From contig CALCRD010000495.1 of NCBI GenBank assembly GCA_937894355.1, forward strand, positions 1 through 9,544: a DNA stretch of 9,544 nucleotides. The letters run 5' to 3'. Below the pieces are notes generated by a model. That model was not told the origin of the DNA, searched no databases, and worked only from the letters and a program-made list of their open reading frames with translations. Shown here one piece after another: positions 1-6,979 of the stretch; position 1 is the stretch's first letter; the number at the start of each line of letters is the position of its first letter. The translations under genes and the position numbers were made by a program. The stretch comes from an uncultured Bacillus sp. Lineage in GTDB: Bacteria; Bacillota; Bacilli; Bacillales; Cytobacillaceae.

Positions 1-781
1 CCCCAACAAAAACATCTGCGCCTTTAATGACATCAGCAAGACTTCCTTGAAGATTTTTACGATTAGTAAACTTAGATACTTCATCTTTAATCGGATTCAT
101 TCCGACTGGGCGACCTTCATAGATAGCACCTTTTGTATCACACATAATAATATCGCGAACACCATAAGAATGTAGAAGCTTGATAATGGCAATTCCTGCA
201 GCTCCTGCACCATTGGCTACAACTGTTATTTCACTCATCTTTTTCCCAGAAAGCTTAAGCGCATTAACAAGGCCTGCAGCTGTTACAATCGCAGTTCCAT
301 GTTGGTCATCATGGAAGACCGGGATGTTAGCTTCTTTTTTCAGACGCTCTTCAATCTCAAAACAGTTTGGTGCTGCAATATCCTCAAGGTTAACCCCACC
401 AAAAGTAGGCTCAAGCAATTTGACGGTTTCAATTATTTTTTCAACATCAGTAGTATTTAAACAAATTGGAAATGCATCAACGCCAGCGAAGCTTTTAAAT
501 AGAACCGCTTTTCCTTCCATAACAGGCAAGGCAGCCTCTGGTCCGATGTTCCCAAGTCCAAGCACAGCTGTACCATCAGTTACAACCGCAACCATATTTC
601 CTTTTGATGTGTAGTCATATACAGTTACCGGATTATCATAAATTTCCTTACAAGGCTCTGCTACACCAGGTGAATAGGCTAAACTGAGATCCTTTGCATT
701 TTGAATCGGTACCTTAGAAACTGTTTCTAATTTCCCTTGGTTAATTTTGTGCATATGTAATGCTTCTTCACGTAAACTCAA
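1..781 (-). CDS. ytsJ: NAD(P)-dependent malic enzyme, N-terminal 260 residues (3' end beyond the window)
   Basis: Oxidative decarboxylation of malate to pyruvate with NAD(P)H formation, in the cytosol. The frame reads from a TTG at 781 and stays open to position 1, where it is cut; the family is about 410 residues long. The start is chosen because GAGGAG (791-796) lies 9 nt upstream and because the encoded LSLREEALHMHKINQGKLE matches my recollection of the YtsJ N-terminus. Visible motifs: AYSPGVAEPC with the probable catalytic Tyr36; the probable catalytic lysine in MEGKAVLFK (Lys91); metal ligands in NLEDIAAPNCF (Glu133, Asp134) and FHDDQHGT (Asp158); and a Rossmann nucleotide loop GAGAAG at 191-196. 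B. subtilis YtsJ is reported to prefer NADP; cofactor preference here is not deduced. It lies 121 bp downstream of dnaE with its own candidate promoter and operator. In relatives the next genes are often a GntR regulator and accDA, which are outside this window. Confidence 0.95.
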   Translation of the reverse strand, partial: MSLREEALHMHKINQGKLETVSKVPIQNAKDLSLAYSPGVAEPCKEIYDNPVTVYDYTSKGNMVAVVTDGTAVLGLGNIGPEAALPVMEGKAVLFKSFAGVDAFPICLNTTDVEKIIETVKLLEPTFGGVNLEDIAAPNCFEIEERLKKEANIPVFHDDQHGTAIVTAAGLVNALKLSGKKMSEITVVANGAGAAGIAIIKLLHSYGVRDIIMCDTKGAIYEGRPVGMNPIKDEVSKFTNRKNLQGSLADVIKGADVFVG

Positions 782-838
782 CTTTTTCCACTCCTCAATT
801 GTACAAAGAAATTGGGTATTTATGCTTAATTTCTTTTC

Positions 839-855
839 CAGTGGTCTGACCACTG
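839..855. promoter_or_regulatory. Perfect 17-bp palindrome, candidate FadR/GntR-family operator
   Basis: CAGTGGTC-T-GACCACTG is perfectly symmetrical around position 847. Its core TGGTCTGACCA has the TGGT-N3-ACCA form known for FadR-subfamily GntR regulators such as E. coli FadR and PdhR. It lies in the malic enzyme leader, about 10 nt downstream of the candidate -10 box, so a bound protein would sit over the early transcribed region and could block initiation or elongation. The regulator is inferred; none is encoded in this window. Confidence 0.6.
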
Positions 856-865
856 TCTACATATC

Positions 866-895
866 AATATATACCAACTTAATATCAGATGTAAA
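866..895 (-). promoter_or_regulatory. Candidate sigma-A promoter for the malic enzyme gene
   Basis: Reading on the minus strand, TTTACA (890-895) is a good -35 box. It is followed after 16 nt by TATATA (868-873) or after 18 nt by TATATT (866-871) as -10 box. The dnaE stop codon is only 7 nt upstream of the -35, so there is no room for a terminator and dnaE readthrough into this gene is possible. The match is by eye only. Confidence 0.4.
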
Positions 896-902
896 GATGT
901 TA

Positions 903-3900
903 TTATTTTACAATTACGTTAACCTCACCGAGAAATTCATTCAATTTTTTTATTAATATTTTGGAGCAATCAACCCGGTCATCTTCTGATAATAAAACAG
1001 TCTTTTCCAATCCCTCATAATAAAGGATTACCTTTGTGTCTCCTGGATGGTCTCTGACAATAGATTTTAATTGTTGAAGATGCTCAACCCCCTGATGACT
1101 CGTTTCTAATTTAATATAAAGTGTTCGTTTAATCTTTTTCGACAAAAATGTCGAAAATTCCTGCCCGCTATTAATAATAAATTGCTTTTTCCCACTCCTT
1201 TCTTCTATTTTCCCTTCGATTAACAGCATTCCCCCTTGCTGAAACAGATTTGTTAATCTTTTAAAAACAATTGGAAAAACCACGGCTTCCATTTCTTCTG
1301 TTTGATCACTTATTGATAAAAAGGCCATTGCGTCGCCTTTTTTCGTGCGGATTTTTTTTACTTCTGAAATATAAACTCCTGCTTTGACATGTTGATTACC
1401 TGGTTGTAAATCTGTTAGTAATCTTGCACCACTTGCCAAAAGATCTTTTTCATATGCATTGATTGGATGATCTGATAAAAAGAAGCCTAATACCTCTTTT
1501 TCAAAAGTAAGTTTATCTTCTATTCTTAAGGAATCTACCTCTACATATTTTGGCTTTATGTGGTAATCATCCTCAGGAAATAAATCTATTTGTGAAGATT
1601 CTTCTGGTCTAACCAGTTGGGCATGTTCCATGGCAACATCCAGGGTTGCTAAGAGCACTGCACGATCCTGACCAAATTCATCAAAACTGCCAGAATGAAC
1701 TAGGGCTTCTAGCGTTTTTCGATTAATTGCTTTGGAATTTATTCGCATACAGAAATCGAATAAGTCATTAAATGGTTGCCTTCTACGTTTATTAAAAATT
1801 TCCTTTAAAGCATTTACGCCTACCCCTCTAATAGAGGCTAGACTATAGCGAATAGCACCCTTTTCTACCTCGAAAGAATGATGGCTAAGATTAATCGATG
1901 GGGGCAACAGTTTAATTCCCATCTGCTTTAATTCACGAATATATTGAACAACCTTTGTCTCATTACCAATTGCAGAAGTTAGTAAACTCGCCATAAAATT
2001 TAGCGGGTACTGGGCTTTTAAGTAAGCCAGCTGGTAGGCAATCATACTATAGGCAACCGCATGGCTTCGATTAAAACCATAATTTGCAAATTTAACAATT
2101 AAATCATAGATTTCATTTGCTGTTTGTTCACTGTAATTATTTTTCAAGGCACCTCTGACAAAATGAGTCCGCTCTTTATCCAAAACCTGCTTTTGTTTCT
2201 TACTGACAGCTCGACGCAATAAATCTGCTTCACCTAATGAAAAACCGGCAAGGCTCGCGGCAATCTGGATGATTTGTTCCTGATAAATAATAACTCCATA
2301 TGTATTCTTAAGGATTGGCTCAAGATCCGGATGCGGGTACTGAATTTGTTCCCGGCCATGTTTCCGATTGATGTAGGAAGGGATATTCTCCATCGGGCCT
2401 GGACGGTACAAAGCATTTACTGCGACTATATCTTCAAAGCTTGAAGGCATTAGTTGCGTTAATACCTTTCTCATTCCTTCTGATTCCAGCTGAAAAACGC
2501 CTGTTGTATTTCCTTTTCCTAACAATTCAAAGGTCGGGAAATCATCTAAAGGAATTTTCCGGATATCTAGCTTGGTCCCATTTTTCCGGTAGATAGATGT
2601 TAAAATTGCGTCTATCAACGATAGATTTCTCAATCCGAGAAAATCCATTTTAAGAAGGCCGACATCCTCCAAGTGCTCCATGGAATATTGTGTTAAATAC
2701 ACATCATTATGACCATTTTGAATGGGAATAGTTTGCACTAAAGGTTGCTCGCTAATAACAACTCCAGCTGCATGGACTGAAGTATGTCTTGGCAATCCTT
2801 CCACTCTTTTTGCCGTATCAAATAACCGAAGATGTAGATCCTTTTCATCAACAAATTTCCTCAATGAGCTCGATTCTTTGTAAGCATCTGTTAAGGTAAT
2901 CCCTAACTTTGAGGGAATGAATGATGACAGCATATCGAGCTCCTTCGGATTGAACCCAAAGACTCTTCCAATATCCTTTATTGCTGCCTTAGCTGCAAAA
3001 GTTCCAAAGGTAATAATTTGGGCCACATGAAGGGAGCCATATTTTTTTGCTACATATTGGATAACCTCTTCCCGGCGGTAATCAGGGAAATCGATGTCGA
3101 TATCGGGCATGGAAATTCGCTCAGGATTTAAAAATCGTTCAAATAATAGATTATGGCTAATCGGGTCAACATCGGTTATCTGCAATACGTAGGCAACCAT
3201 TGAACCCGCAGCCGAACCCCGTCCTGGACCTGTTAAGATTCCGTGTTCCTTTGCATATTTCATAAAATCCCAAACTATTAAAAAGTAATCACTAAATTCC
3301 ATTTTATTGATTATGCTAAGTTCGTATTGAAGCCGAATTTCATGAAGCTTTGTTGGTTCAGGATATCTTTCTTTAAATCCCGCCAAACAAATTTCTGCTA
3401 ATAAAGTACTAGCTTTGACTCCATCACTTAGTGGATATTTTGGTAGTCTTTTTTGCTGTAAATCAAAGGCTATTTGGCATCTACGAGCAATTTTCAAAGT
3501 ATTTTCCAATGCATCGGGAAGAGCAGAGAAAATTTCCACCATCTCCGCGGCATCTTTTAAATAATACTCATTGGTTTCTGGGTGTTCCCGATTCTCATCC
3601 TGAAGTTTAGTACCACTTTTAATTGCCAGAAGGCATTCATGGGCAAAAGCATCCTCTTTTGCTAAATAAAAAACTTGATTGGTAGCGACAAGCGGAACCC
3701 CTACCGATTCAGCAAATTGAGTTAGTAGAGGGATTAATTGCTCTTCTTTAGCAATTCCATGATTCTGTATTGATAAAAAGAAGTTCCCACTACCAAAAAT
3801 GCCAAGATATAATTCGGCAATTTGCTTTGCTTTATCTAACTCACCGTCAACCAGGGAATTTTCGATCTCGCCTTCAAGCCCTGGAGTCATGGCAATTAAG

Positions 3901-4259
3901 CCTTCTGCATAATGCTTCAACCATTTAATGGGGATTCCATGTGGAGATTTTGTTTGAATTACACTAGTAATTTTTAACAGGTTTTGAAACCCGGCACTGT
4001 TTTCAGCCAATAAGACAAGAGGAGAAGCATTTGTATCATTAATTTCATTTATTATATCTACCGTTAATCCAAGGATTGGTTTAATAGATTGTTTGAGGCA
4101 CTCCTTGTAAAAGGCCATCGCACCATACATCACATTTTTATCCGTTAAAGCAATTGTTGAAAAGCCTTTTTCTTTTGCATCACTCACAAGGTCCTTAACG
4201 GTTGCTGTACTGGATAACAGACTATACGCACTGTATACATGAAGGTGAATAAAAGCCAA
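903..4259 (-). CDS. dnaE: DNA polymerase III alpha subunit, DnaE type
   Basis: Replicative C-family polymerase. In Bacillus, DnaE extends RNA primers before handing over to PolC and takes part in damage tolerance. The 1118 residues are close to the B. subtilis length (about 1115), with no intein or truncation. Domains: PHP (about 1-270); polymerase core with GPGRGS (344-349), MPDIDIDFPD (catalytic Asp386 and Asp388) and KMDFLGL (Asp539); helix-hairpin-helix near 808-820 (IRGVGVNAL); and OB fold near 957-1040. There is no separate DEDD 3'-5' exonuclease domain of the PolC type. Several PHP metal ligands look lost (VYSAYS, TDKN, LGLTV). The start is a TTG with AAGGGTG (4269-4275) 9 nt upstream; the N-terminus MAFIHLHVYSAYSLL aligns with other DnaE N-termini, which supports this unusual start. 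It is divergent from ytrH across a 365-bp gap and followed closely by the malic enzyme gene. Confidence 0.98.
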   Translation of the reverse strand: MAFIHLHVYSAYSLLSSTATVKDLVSDAKEKGFSTIALTDKNVMYGAMAFYKECLKQSIKPILGLTVDIINEINDTNASPLVLLAENSAGFQNLLKITSVIQTKSPHGIPIKWLKHYAEGLIAMTPGLEGEIENSLVDGELDKAKQIAELYLGIFGSGNFFLSIQNHGIAKEEQLIPLLTQFAESVGVPLVATNQVFYLAKEDAFAHECLLAIKSGTKLQDENREHPETNEYYLKDAAEMVEIFSALPDALENTLKIARRCQIAFDLQQKRLPKYPLSDGVKASTLLAEICLAGFKERYPEPTKLHEIRLQYELSIINKMEFSDYFLIVWDFMKYAKEHGILTGPGRGSAAGSMVAYVLQITDVDPISHNLLFERFLNPERISMPDIDIDFPDYRREEVIQYVAKKYGSLHVAQIITFGTFAAKAAIKDIGRVFGFNPKELDMLSSFIPSKLGITLTDAYKESSSLRKFVDEKDLHLRLFDTAKRVEGLPRHTSVHAAGVVISEQPLVQTIPIQNGHNDVYLTQYSMEHLEDVGLLKMDFLGLRNLSLIDAILTSIYRKNGTKLDIRKIPLDDFPTFELLGKGNTTGVFQLESEGMRKVLTQLMPSSFEDIVAVNALYRPGPMENIPSYINRKHGREQIQYPHPDLEPILKNTYGVIIYQEQIIQIAASLAGFSLGEADLLRRAVSKKQKQVLDKERTHFVRGALKNNYSEQTANEIYDLIVKFANYGFNRSHAVAYSMIAYQLAYLKAQYPLNFMASLLTSAIGNETKVVQYIRELKQMGIKLLPPSINLSHHSFEVEKGAIRYSLASIRGVGVNALKEIFNKRRRQPFNDLFDFCMRINSKAINRKTLEALVHSGSFDEFGQDRAVLLATLDVAMEHAQLVRPEESSQIDLFPEDDYHIKPKYVEVDSLRIEDKLTFEKEVLGFFLSDHPINAYEKDLLASGARLLTDLQPGNQHVKAGVYISEVKKIRTKKGDAMAFLSISDQTEEMEAVVFPIVFKRLTNLFQQGGMLLIEGKIEERSGKKQFIINSGQEFSTFLSKKIKRTLYIKLETSHQGVEHLQQLKSIVRDHPGDTKVILYYEGLEKTVLLSEDDRVDCSKILIKKLNEFLGEVNVIVK

Positions 4260-4294
4260 GATTTTTCACACCCTTATCACTACTATCTATTTTC

Positions 4295-4300
4295 ATTATA
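4295..4300 (-). promoter_or_regulatory. Candidate -10 box of the dnaE promoter
   Basis: The minus strand carries a perfect TATAAT about 36 nt upstream of the dnaE TTG start. No good -35 sequence lies 16-18 nt further upstream (the region is T-rich, TTTCTT-like), so the promoter may be weak or need an activator, or transcription may start elsewhere. Confidence 0.4.
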
Positions 4301-4434
4301 AATCTTCCTACTAAGAAAAGAAAATATGTTCTAAAAATTCATATTTGAACACCAGCGAATGAATATTTTCAGATAAACTCATAAACACCACTGACTGTCC
4401 ATAAAATTAAAAGAAAAGCGGAGGCGGCTTGGTA

Positions 4435-4458
4435 GTAAAATCGGCTTTTGGATTTTAC
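4435..4458. repeat. Small hairpin within the intergenic repeat
   Basis: GTAAAATC (4435-4442) and GATTTTAC (4451-4458) form a perfect 8-bp stem around an 8-nt loop. It sits as a side branch between the two outer stems of the repeat element. Confidence 0.6.
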
Positions 4459-4473
4459 CGCAGGGGCGACAAG

Positions 4474-4530
4474 CATAAGCCAATCCGGCCTAAAGGTCGC
4501 TCTTTGACCTTTTGGTCGGATTGGCTTATG
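4474..4530. repeat. Long inverted repeat, core of the intergenic element
   Basis: Two 25-nt arms (4474-4498 and 4506-4530) pair around the 7-nt loop GCTCTTT, with one G-T wobble and one T-T mismatch. The outer part CATAAGCCAATCCG is perfectly mirrored. Neither side is followed by a run of T, so it does not look like an intrinsic terminator despite its stability. Confidence 0.8.
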
Positions 4531-4624
4531 ACCTCGAGCCCCTAGCCGCCGCAGCTAGACAAAGAAAAGCGGAGACGGCTTGGTCAAAACACTATTTTTA
4601 TCCTATTTAAAGGACTGATGATTC

Positions 4625-4963
4625 ATGAAAGAAGTGACGTTTATTCCCTCGTTAATCGAAAGCTATTTGATTGCTTTGGGAGTCATTGTAGGCGGTTCGA
4701 TCGTTGGTGGCTTAGCTGCATTTTTGACGGGGAATCCACCGTTAACATCTATCTACCGTATTTCCAACTTAATCAGAATTTGGGCGATTATAGCTGCGAT
4801 TGGCGGGACATTTGACACAGTATATAGCTTTGAACGTGGCTTCCTTGATGGGGAGACCAAAGATGTATTTAAACAATTTTTACTCATACTATTTGCCATG
4901 GGAGGCGCACAAACAGGTGCATCTATTATCAAGTGGATCACACAGGAGCAAATTGCCCCATGA
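4625..4963 (+). CDS. ytrH: Sporulation membrane protein YtrH
   Basis: A 112-residue membrane protein of the YtrH family, which in B. subtilis belongs to the sigma-E regulon (mother cell) and is linked to spore formation. Three hydrophobic segments are visible, roughly at 13-35, 50-66 and 83-104, with conserved-looking Gly-rich stretches GVIVGGSIVGGL, AAIGGTFDTVYSFERG and AMGGAQTGA. The ATG at 4625 has AAAGGA (4609-4614) 10 nt upstream. It starts a two-gene unit with ytrI, whose ATG overlaps this stop. The promoter is not clear: the intergenic repeat lies immediately upstream, and no convincing sigma-E pair was found. The biochemical role is unknown. Confidence 0.93.
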   Translation: MKEVTFIPSLIESYLIALGVIVGGSIVGGLAAFLTGNPPLTSIYRISNLIRIWAIIAAIGGTFDTVYSFERGFLDGETKDVFKQFLLILFAMGGAQTGASIIKWITQEQIAP

Positions 4964-5463
4964 GAATCCCTCCCTATTATCGTAAACCCTCATGGCAGAG
5001 TTTTTTTTCAGGAATGGCGATTGGTGGCATGATTTGTTGGGGGATCTTCTTGTATTTCCACGGAGTTTTACAAGAAAAACAAGCTAAAATAATCCATACT
5101 CAAAAAAAAGATATTAGTGAACTTAAAGATGAAATAAAAATATGGCAGGACGAATTCAAATCACTAAACAAAAAAAATACTGATCAAATGACCTTACAGG
5201 AAATTAAAATTAGGCTCATAAATCCCGAAAAATATAAATTTGATTTGTTAACCGTTTATCAGATAGAAGAGGCTGTAAAAGAAGATATTACGATGATTAT
5301 GGCAAAGGATTTAGAAACTATTTATAAAAGTAGGGAGTTACTTCGGAAAGCAATTGAAAACAAAGTGGTAAAGGTAAATGATAAAAGATACCGATTGAAA
5401 ATAAAAGAAATCTTCATCTATACAACCCTGTCAATCCAACTAGAAATTCAATTAACGGACTGA
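4960..5463 (+). CDS. ytrI: Sporulation membrane protein YtrI
   Basis: A 167-residue protein with one N-terminal transmembrane segment (about 13-34), a charged, probably coiled-coil stretch (about 38-72, QEKQAKIIHTQKKDISELKDEIK) and a C-terminal mixed domain. YtrI is the partner of YtrH in Bacillus and is needed for normal sporulation there; its mechanism is not known. I chose the ATG at 4960 rather than the in-frame ATG at 4933. It gives MRIPPYYRKPSW, the form I recall for YtrI; it overlaps the ytrH stop as ATGA, the usual mark of translational coupling; and AGGAG (4944-4948) lies 11 nt upstream. The stop codon lies inside the hairpin at 5460-5486. Confidence 0.92.
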   Translation: MRIPPYYRKPSWQSFFSGMAIGGMICWGIFLYFHGVLQEKQAKIIHTQKKDISELKDEIKIWQDEFKSLNKKNTDQMTLQEIKIRLINPEKYKFDLLTVYQIEEAVKEDITMIMAKDLETIYKSRELLRKAIENKVVKVNDKRYRLKIKEIFIYTTLSIQLEIQLTD

Positions 5464-5486
5464 GGCTGATAATCGACCAGCCTCAG
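5460..5486. terminator. Hairpin between convergent ytrI and nrnA, possible bidirectional terminator
   Basis: CTGAGGCTG (5460-5468) and CAGCCTCAG (5478-5486) form a perfect 9-bp stem with a 9-nt loop. It contains the ytrI stop and lies 16 nt beyond the nrnA stop. Neither strand has a good U-tract after the stem, so termination efficiency is uncertain. Confidence 0.5.
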
Positions 5487-5502
5487 CCAATTCATTAATT
5501 AA

Positions 5503-6426
5503 CTATTTACAAACTGCCTCAATATCGCGAATCACATCGTTAACTTCATCCCATGAATAAATCGAAGCTCCGGCTGCGAGCGGATGTCCTCCACCCTTAT
5601 ACTTTTTGGCAACCCCATTGATTATCGGACCTTTTGAGCGAAGACGAACCCTAATTTGATCATTCTCTTCAATAAAGAAAACCCAAGCATTAACCCCTTC
5701 CACATTACCTAACACACTTACTAACAGGGAAGCTTCTGAAGCTTTGGCATCAAATTTTTGTAATAGCTCTTTTGATAAAATCATCGAAGCAACACCCGAT
5801 GGTCGAGCCTCAAAATTTTGTAAAACATAGCCATTCAATTTCACAATGTTTGGCTTAAGTTCATACATTTTGTCATAAAGCTCCGGTCTAGAAAATTGAT
5901 AATGAATTAACTCCCCAGCATATAGGAAAGTCTTGTCAGTCGTACTTGGATAAAGAAATCTCCCGGTATCACCAACAATCCCGGCATAAAGTAATCTTGC
6001 TGTATCATCGTTGAGTTTCAAACCTTGCTCTTTGGCAAATTCATAAATCATTTCACTCGTTGAACTAGCAGTAGTGTCAACCCAGACAATGTCTCCATAG
6101 GGATCTTCATTTGGGTGATGATCAATCTTTATTAACAAATCACCTTCACGATGTCGCTTATCACAAATTCTTTCCTCATTTGCCGTATCACACACAATCA
6201 CTAATGCACCTTTATAAACATCCGTTTCAATCGAATCTAGTCTACGTAAAAATTGTAGAGATTCCTCTTCTTGCCCAACTGCATAGATTTTTTTTTCAGG
6301 AAAATTTTCTTTAAGCAATTCAACAAGACCGCATTGTGATCCATAGGCATCAGGATCTGGACGAACGTGTCGGTGGACAATAATTGTTTCGTACTGGTGA
6401 ATGGAACTAAGTATTTTATCTTTCAT
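5503..6426 (-). CDS. nrnA: Bifunctional oligoribonuclease / pAp phosphatase NrnA (DHH-DHHA1)
   Basis: Degrades 2-5 nt RNA fragments and dephosphorylates 3'-phosphoadenosine 5'-phosphate in the cytosol, and so also clears linear dinucleotides from cyclic-di-nucleotide turnover. The 307 residues are close to B. subtilis NrnA (about 313). DHH domain: HRHVRPDPDAYGSQ (metal ligands Asp24, Asp26), VIVCDTAN (Asp80), KIDHHPNEDPYG (Asp102-His103-His104) and GIVGDTGRF (Asp153). DHHA1 domain: GGGHPLAAGAS (278-288), the substrate-binding loop. The frame stays open upstream to 6477, but the ATG at 6426 is preferred: AAAGGAG (6433-6439) is 6 nt away and MKDKILSSIHQYETIIVHRHVRPD matches the family N-terminus. 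It is divergent from ytpI across about 105 bp. No convincing -35/-10 pair for nrnA was found there, though TAAAAT-like boxes occur on both strands. Confidence 0.96.
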   Translation of the reverse strand: MKDKILSSIHQYETIIVHRHVRPDPDAYGSQCGLVELLKENFPEKKIYAVGQEEESLQFLRRLDSIETDVYKGALVIVCDTANEERICDKRHREGDLLIKIDHHPNEDPYGDIVWVDTTASSTSEMIYEFAKEQGLKLNDDTARLLYAGIVGDTGRFLYPSTTDKTFLYAGELIHYQFSRPELYDKMYELKPNIVKLNGYVLQNFEARPSGVASMILSKELLQKFDAKASEASLLVSVLGNVEGVNAWVFFIEENDQIRVRLRSKGPIINGVAKKYKGGGHPLAAGASIYSWDEVNDVIRDIEAVCK

Positions 6427-6500
6427 TGTTGGCTCCTTTAATAGAAAATTCAAATTCAAACGTTTTGTTAATGGCATTTTATCGGAAAAATCGCTAAAAT

Positions 6501-6532
6501 AGGAGGAGATTAAAAGCTTGGAGGAAAAATAA
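6501..6532 (+). promoter_or_regulatory. Tandem SDs and a four-codon open frame overlapping the ytpI start
   Basis: AGGAGGAG (6501-6508) is a near-perfect SD, but it is 23 nt from the ytpI ATG. It is instead 9 nt from a TTG at 6518 that reads TTG GAG GAA AAA TAA; its stop overlaps the ytpI start as TAATG at 6530-6534. The second SD, GGAGG (6520-6524), 7 nt before the ATG, lies inside that short frame. This arrangement would allow a ribosome to terminate and restart on ytpI. Translation of the short frame is inference. Confidence 0.45.
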
Positions 6533-6837
6533 TGCCGATTTTTGTATTTCTAATCGTAATCTCGTTCTCACTATTTCTTTTTTATAAGACAAAATATTTT
6601 CGATCCCGCAGACCTGCTGAAAAAGATTGGCTCTCAGCTAAATCAAGCATTGCACTAGGATCTTTTGTGGCTTTATTTGGCATCAATCAATTATTTTTAT
6701 TTCATACAACAGTAACTTACATTGTTGCCGCTGTCTTTATCATCATCGGTGGTGTAAGTGTATTTAATGGGATTGGTGCTTATAAATATTACTTACCACA
6801 TGCCCGAAAAGAAGCAGAGGAAATGAAACAAAGATAA
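6532..6837 (+). CDS. ytpI: YtpI-like small membrane protein
   Basis: A 101-residue integral membrane protein of unknown function, matching the YtpI family found at this locus in Bacillus. Three hydrophobic segments are visible, about 2-19, 38-57 and 61-82. They are separated by a basic cytoplasmic-type loop (KTKYFRSRRPAEKDW) and end in a charged tail (HARKEAEEMKQR). By the positive-inside rule the first loop and tail are probably not both cytoplasmic unless one segment is re-entrant, so topology is left open. The start is ATG with GGAGG 7 nt upstream; no other standard start lies in frame before a stop at 6511. It is a single-gene unit, divergent from nrnA and closed by a strong terminator. 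Confidence 0.88.
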   Translation: MPIFVFLIVISFSLFLFYKTKYFRSRRPAEKDWLSAKSSIALGSFVALFGINQLFLFHTTVTYIVAAVFIIIGGVSVFNGIGAYKYYLPHARKEAEEMKQR

Positions 6838-6881
6838 TAATTCTCAATTCAAACTATCGAAATTTAGTCATATCTAAAAAT

Positions 6882-6934
6882 AACACATTTTTAGTCCGAT
6901 TAAGAAAGAAGTTGGACTAAAAATGCGTTTTTTT
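6882..6934 (+). terminator. Intrinsic terminator of ytpI
   Basis: CATTTTTAGTCC (6886-6897) pairs with GGACTAAAAATG (6914-6925). The stem extends inward by four more pairs (two are G-T wobbles) and outward past one A-C mismatch, and is followed at 6928-6934 by seven T. It sits 45 nt after the ytpI stop. On the minus strand the stem is followed by GTGTTATTTTTAG, so it could also stop transcripts from ytoI. Confidence 0.85.
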
Positions 6935-6979
6935 ATTCAACATTAACGTGCAGTAAGCTAGATGAAAGATCCGCTTTTC

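Larger units (their letters stand above)
4410..4584. repeat. Structured intergenic repeat element bounded by a 24-bp direct repeat
   Basis: Most of the gap between dnaE and ytrH is one GC-richer element. Its ends are a 24-bp direct repeat at 4410-4433 and 4561-4584 that begins AAAGAAAAGCGGAG, with one difference (G/A at the 15th base). Inside are nested inverted repeats: GGCGGCT (4423-4429) with AGCCGCC (4544-4550); AGGGGC (4462-4467) with GCCCCT (4538-4543); a small hairpin at 4435-4458; and a long hairpin at 4474-4530. Together they would fold into a branched, cloverleaf-like structure. There is no coding frame of note. From memory, intergenic repeats starting AAAAGCGGAGGCGGCT are scattered through several Bacillus-group genomes; this is recollection, and copy number was not tested. 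It could be a non-autonomous mobile repeat (MITE or REP-like). Confidence 0.7.

Noticed and set aside
180..614. Plus-strand open frame of 144 codons opposite the malic enzyme.
   Set aside because: The minus-strand frame carries all conserved malic enzyme motifs; the plus frame is low-complexity Ala/Ser/Pro shadow coding.
799..806. TTGTACAA palindrome in the malic enzyme leader.
   Set aside because: Only 8 bp and AT-rich, expected by chance; the 17-bp palindrome nearby is the meaningful signal.
4361..4387. Sigma-E-like pair GAATATT (4361-4367) and CATAAACA (4380-4387) upstream of ytrH, expected because ytrHI is a sigma-E unit in B. subtilis.
   Set aside because: The 12-nt spacing is shorter than usual for sigma-E promoters, the -10 match is partial, and the repeat element would lie in the leader. 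Left as a weak possibility, not a feature.
4933..4959. Longer start for ytrI at the ATG at 4933.
   Set aside because: It would add nine residues encoded within ytrH and lacks a well-placed SD; ATGA overlap and family N-terminus favour 4960.
6427..6477. Longer start for nrnA at 6477.
   Set aside because: The extra 17 residues do not resemble the family and have no SD; the ATG at 6426 has AAAGGAG at the right spacing.
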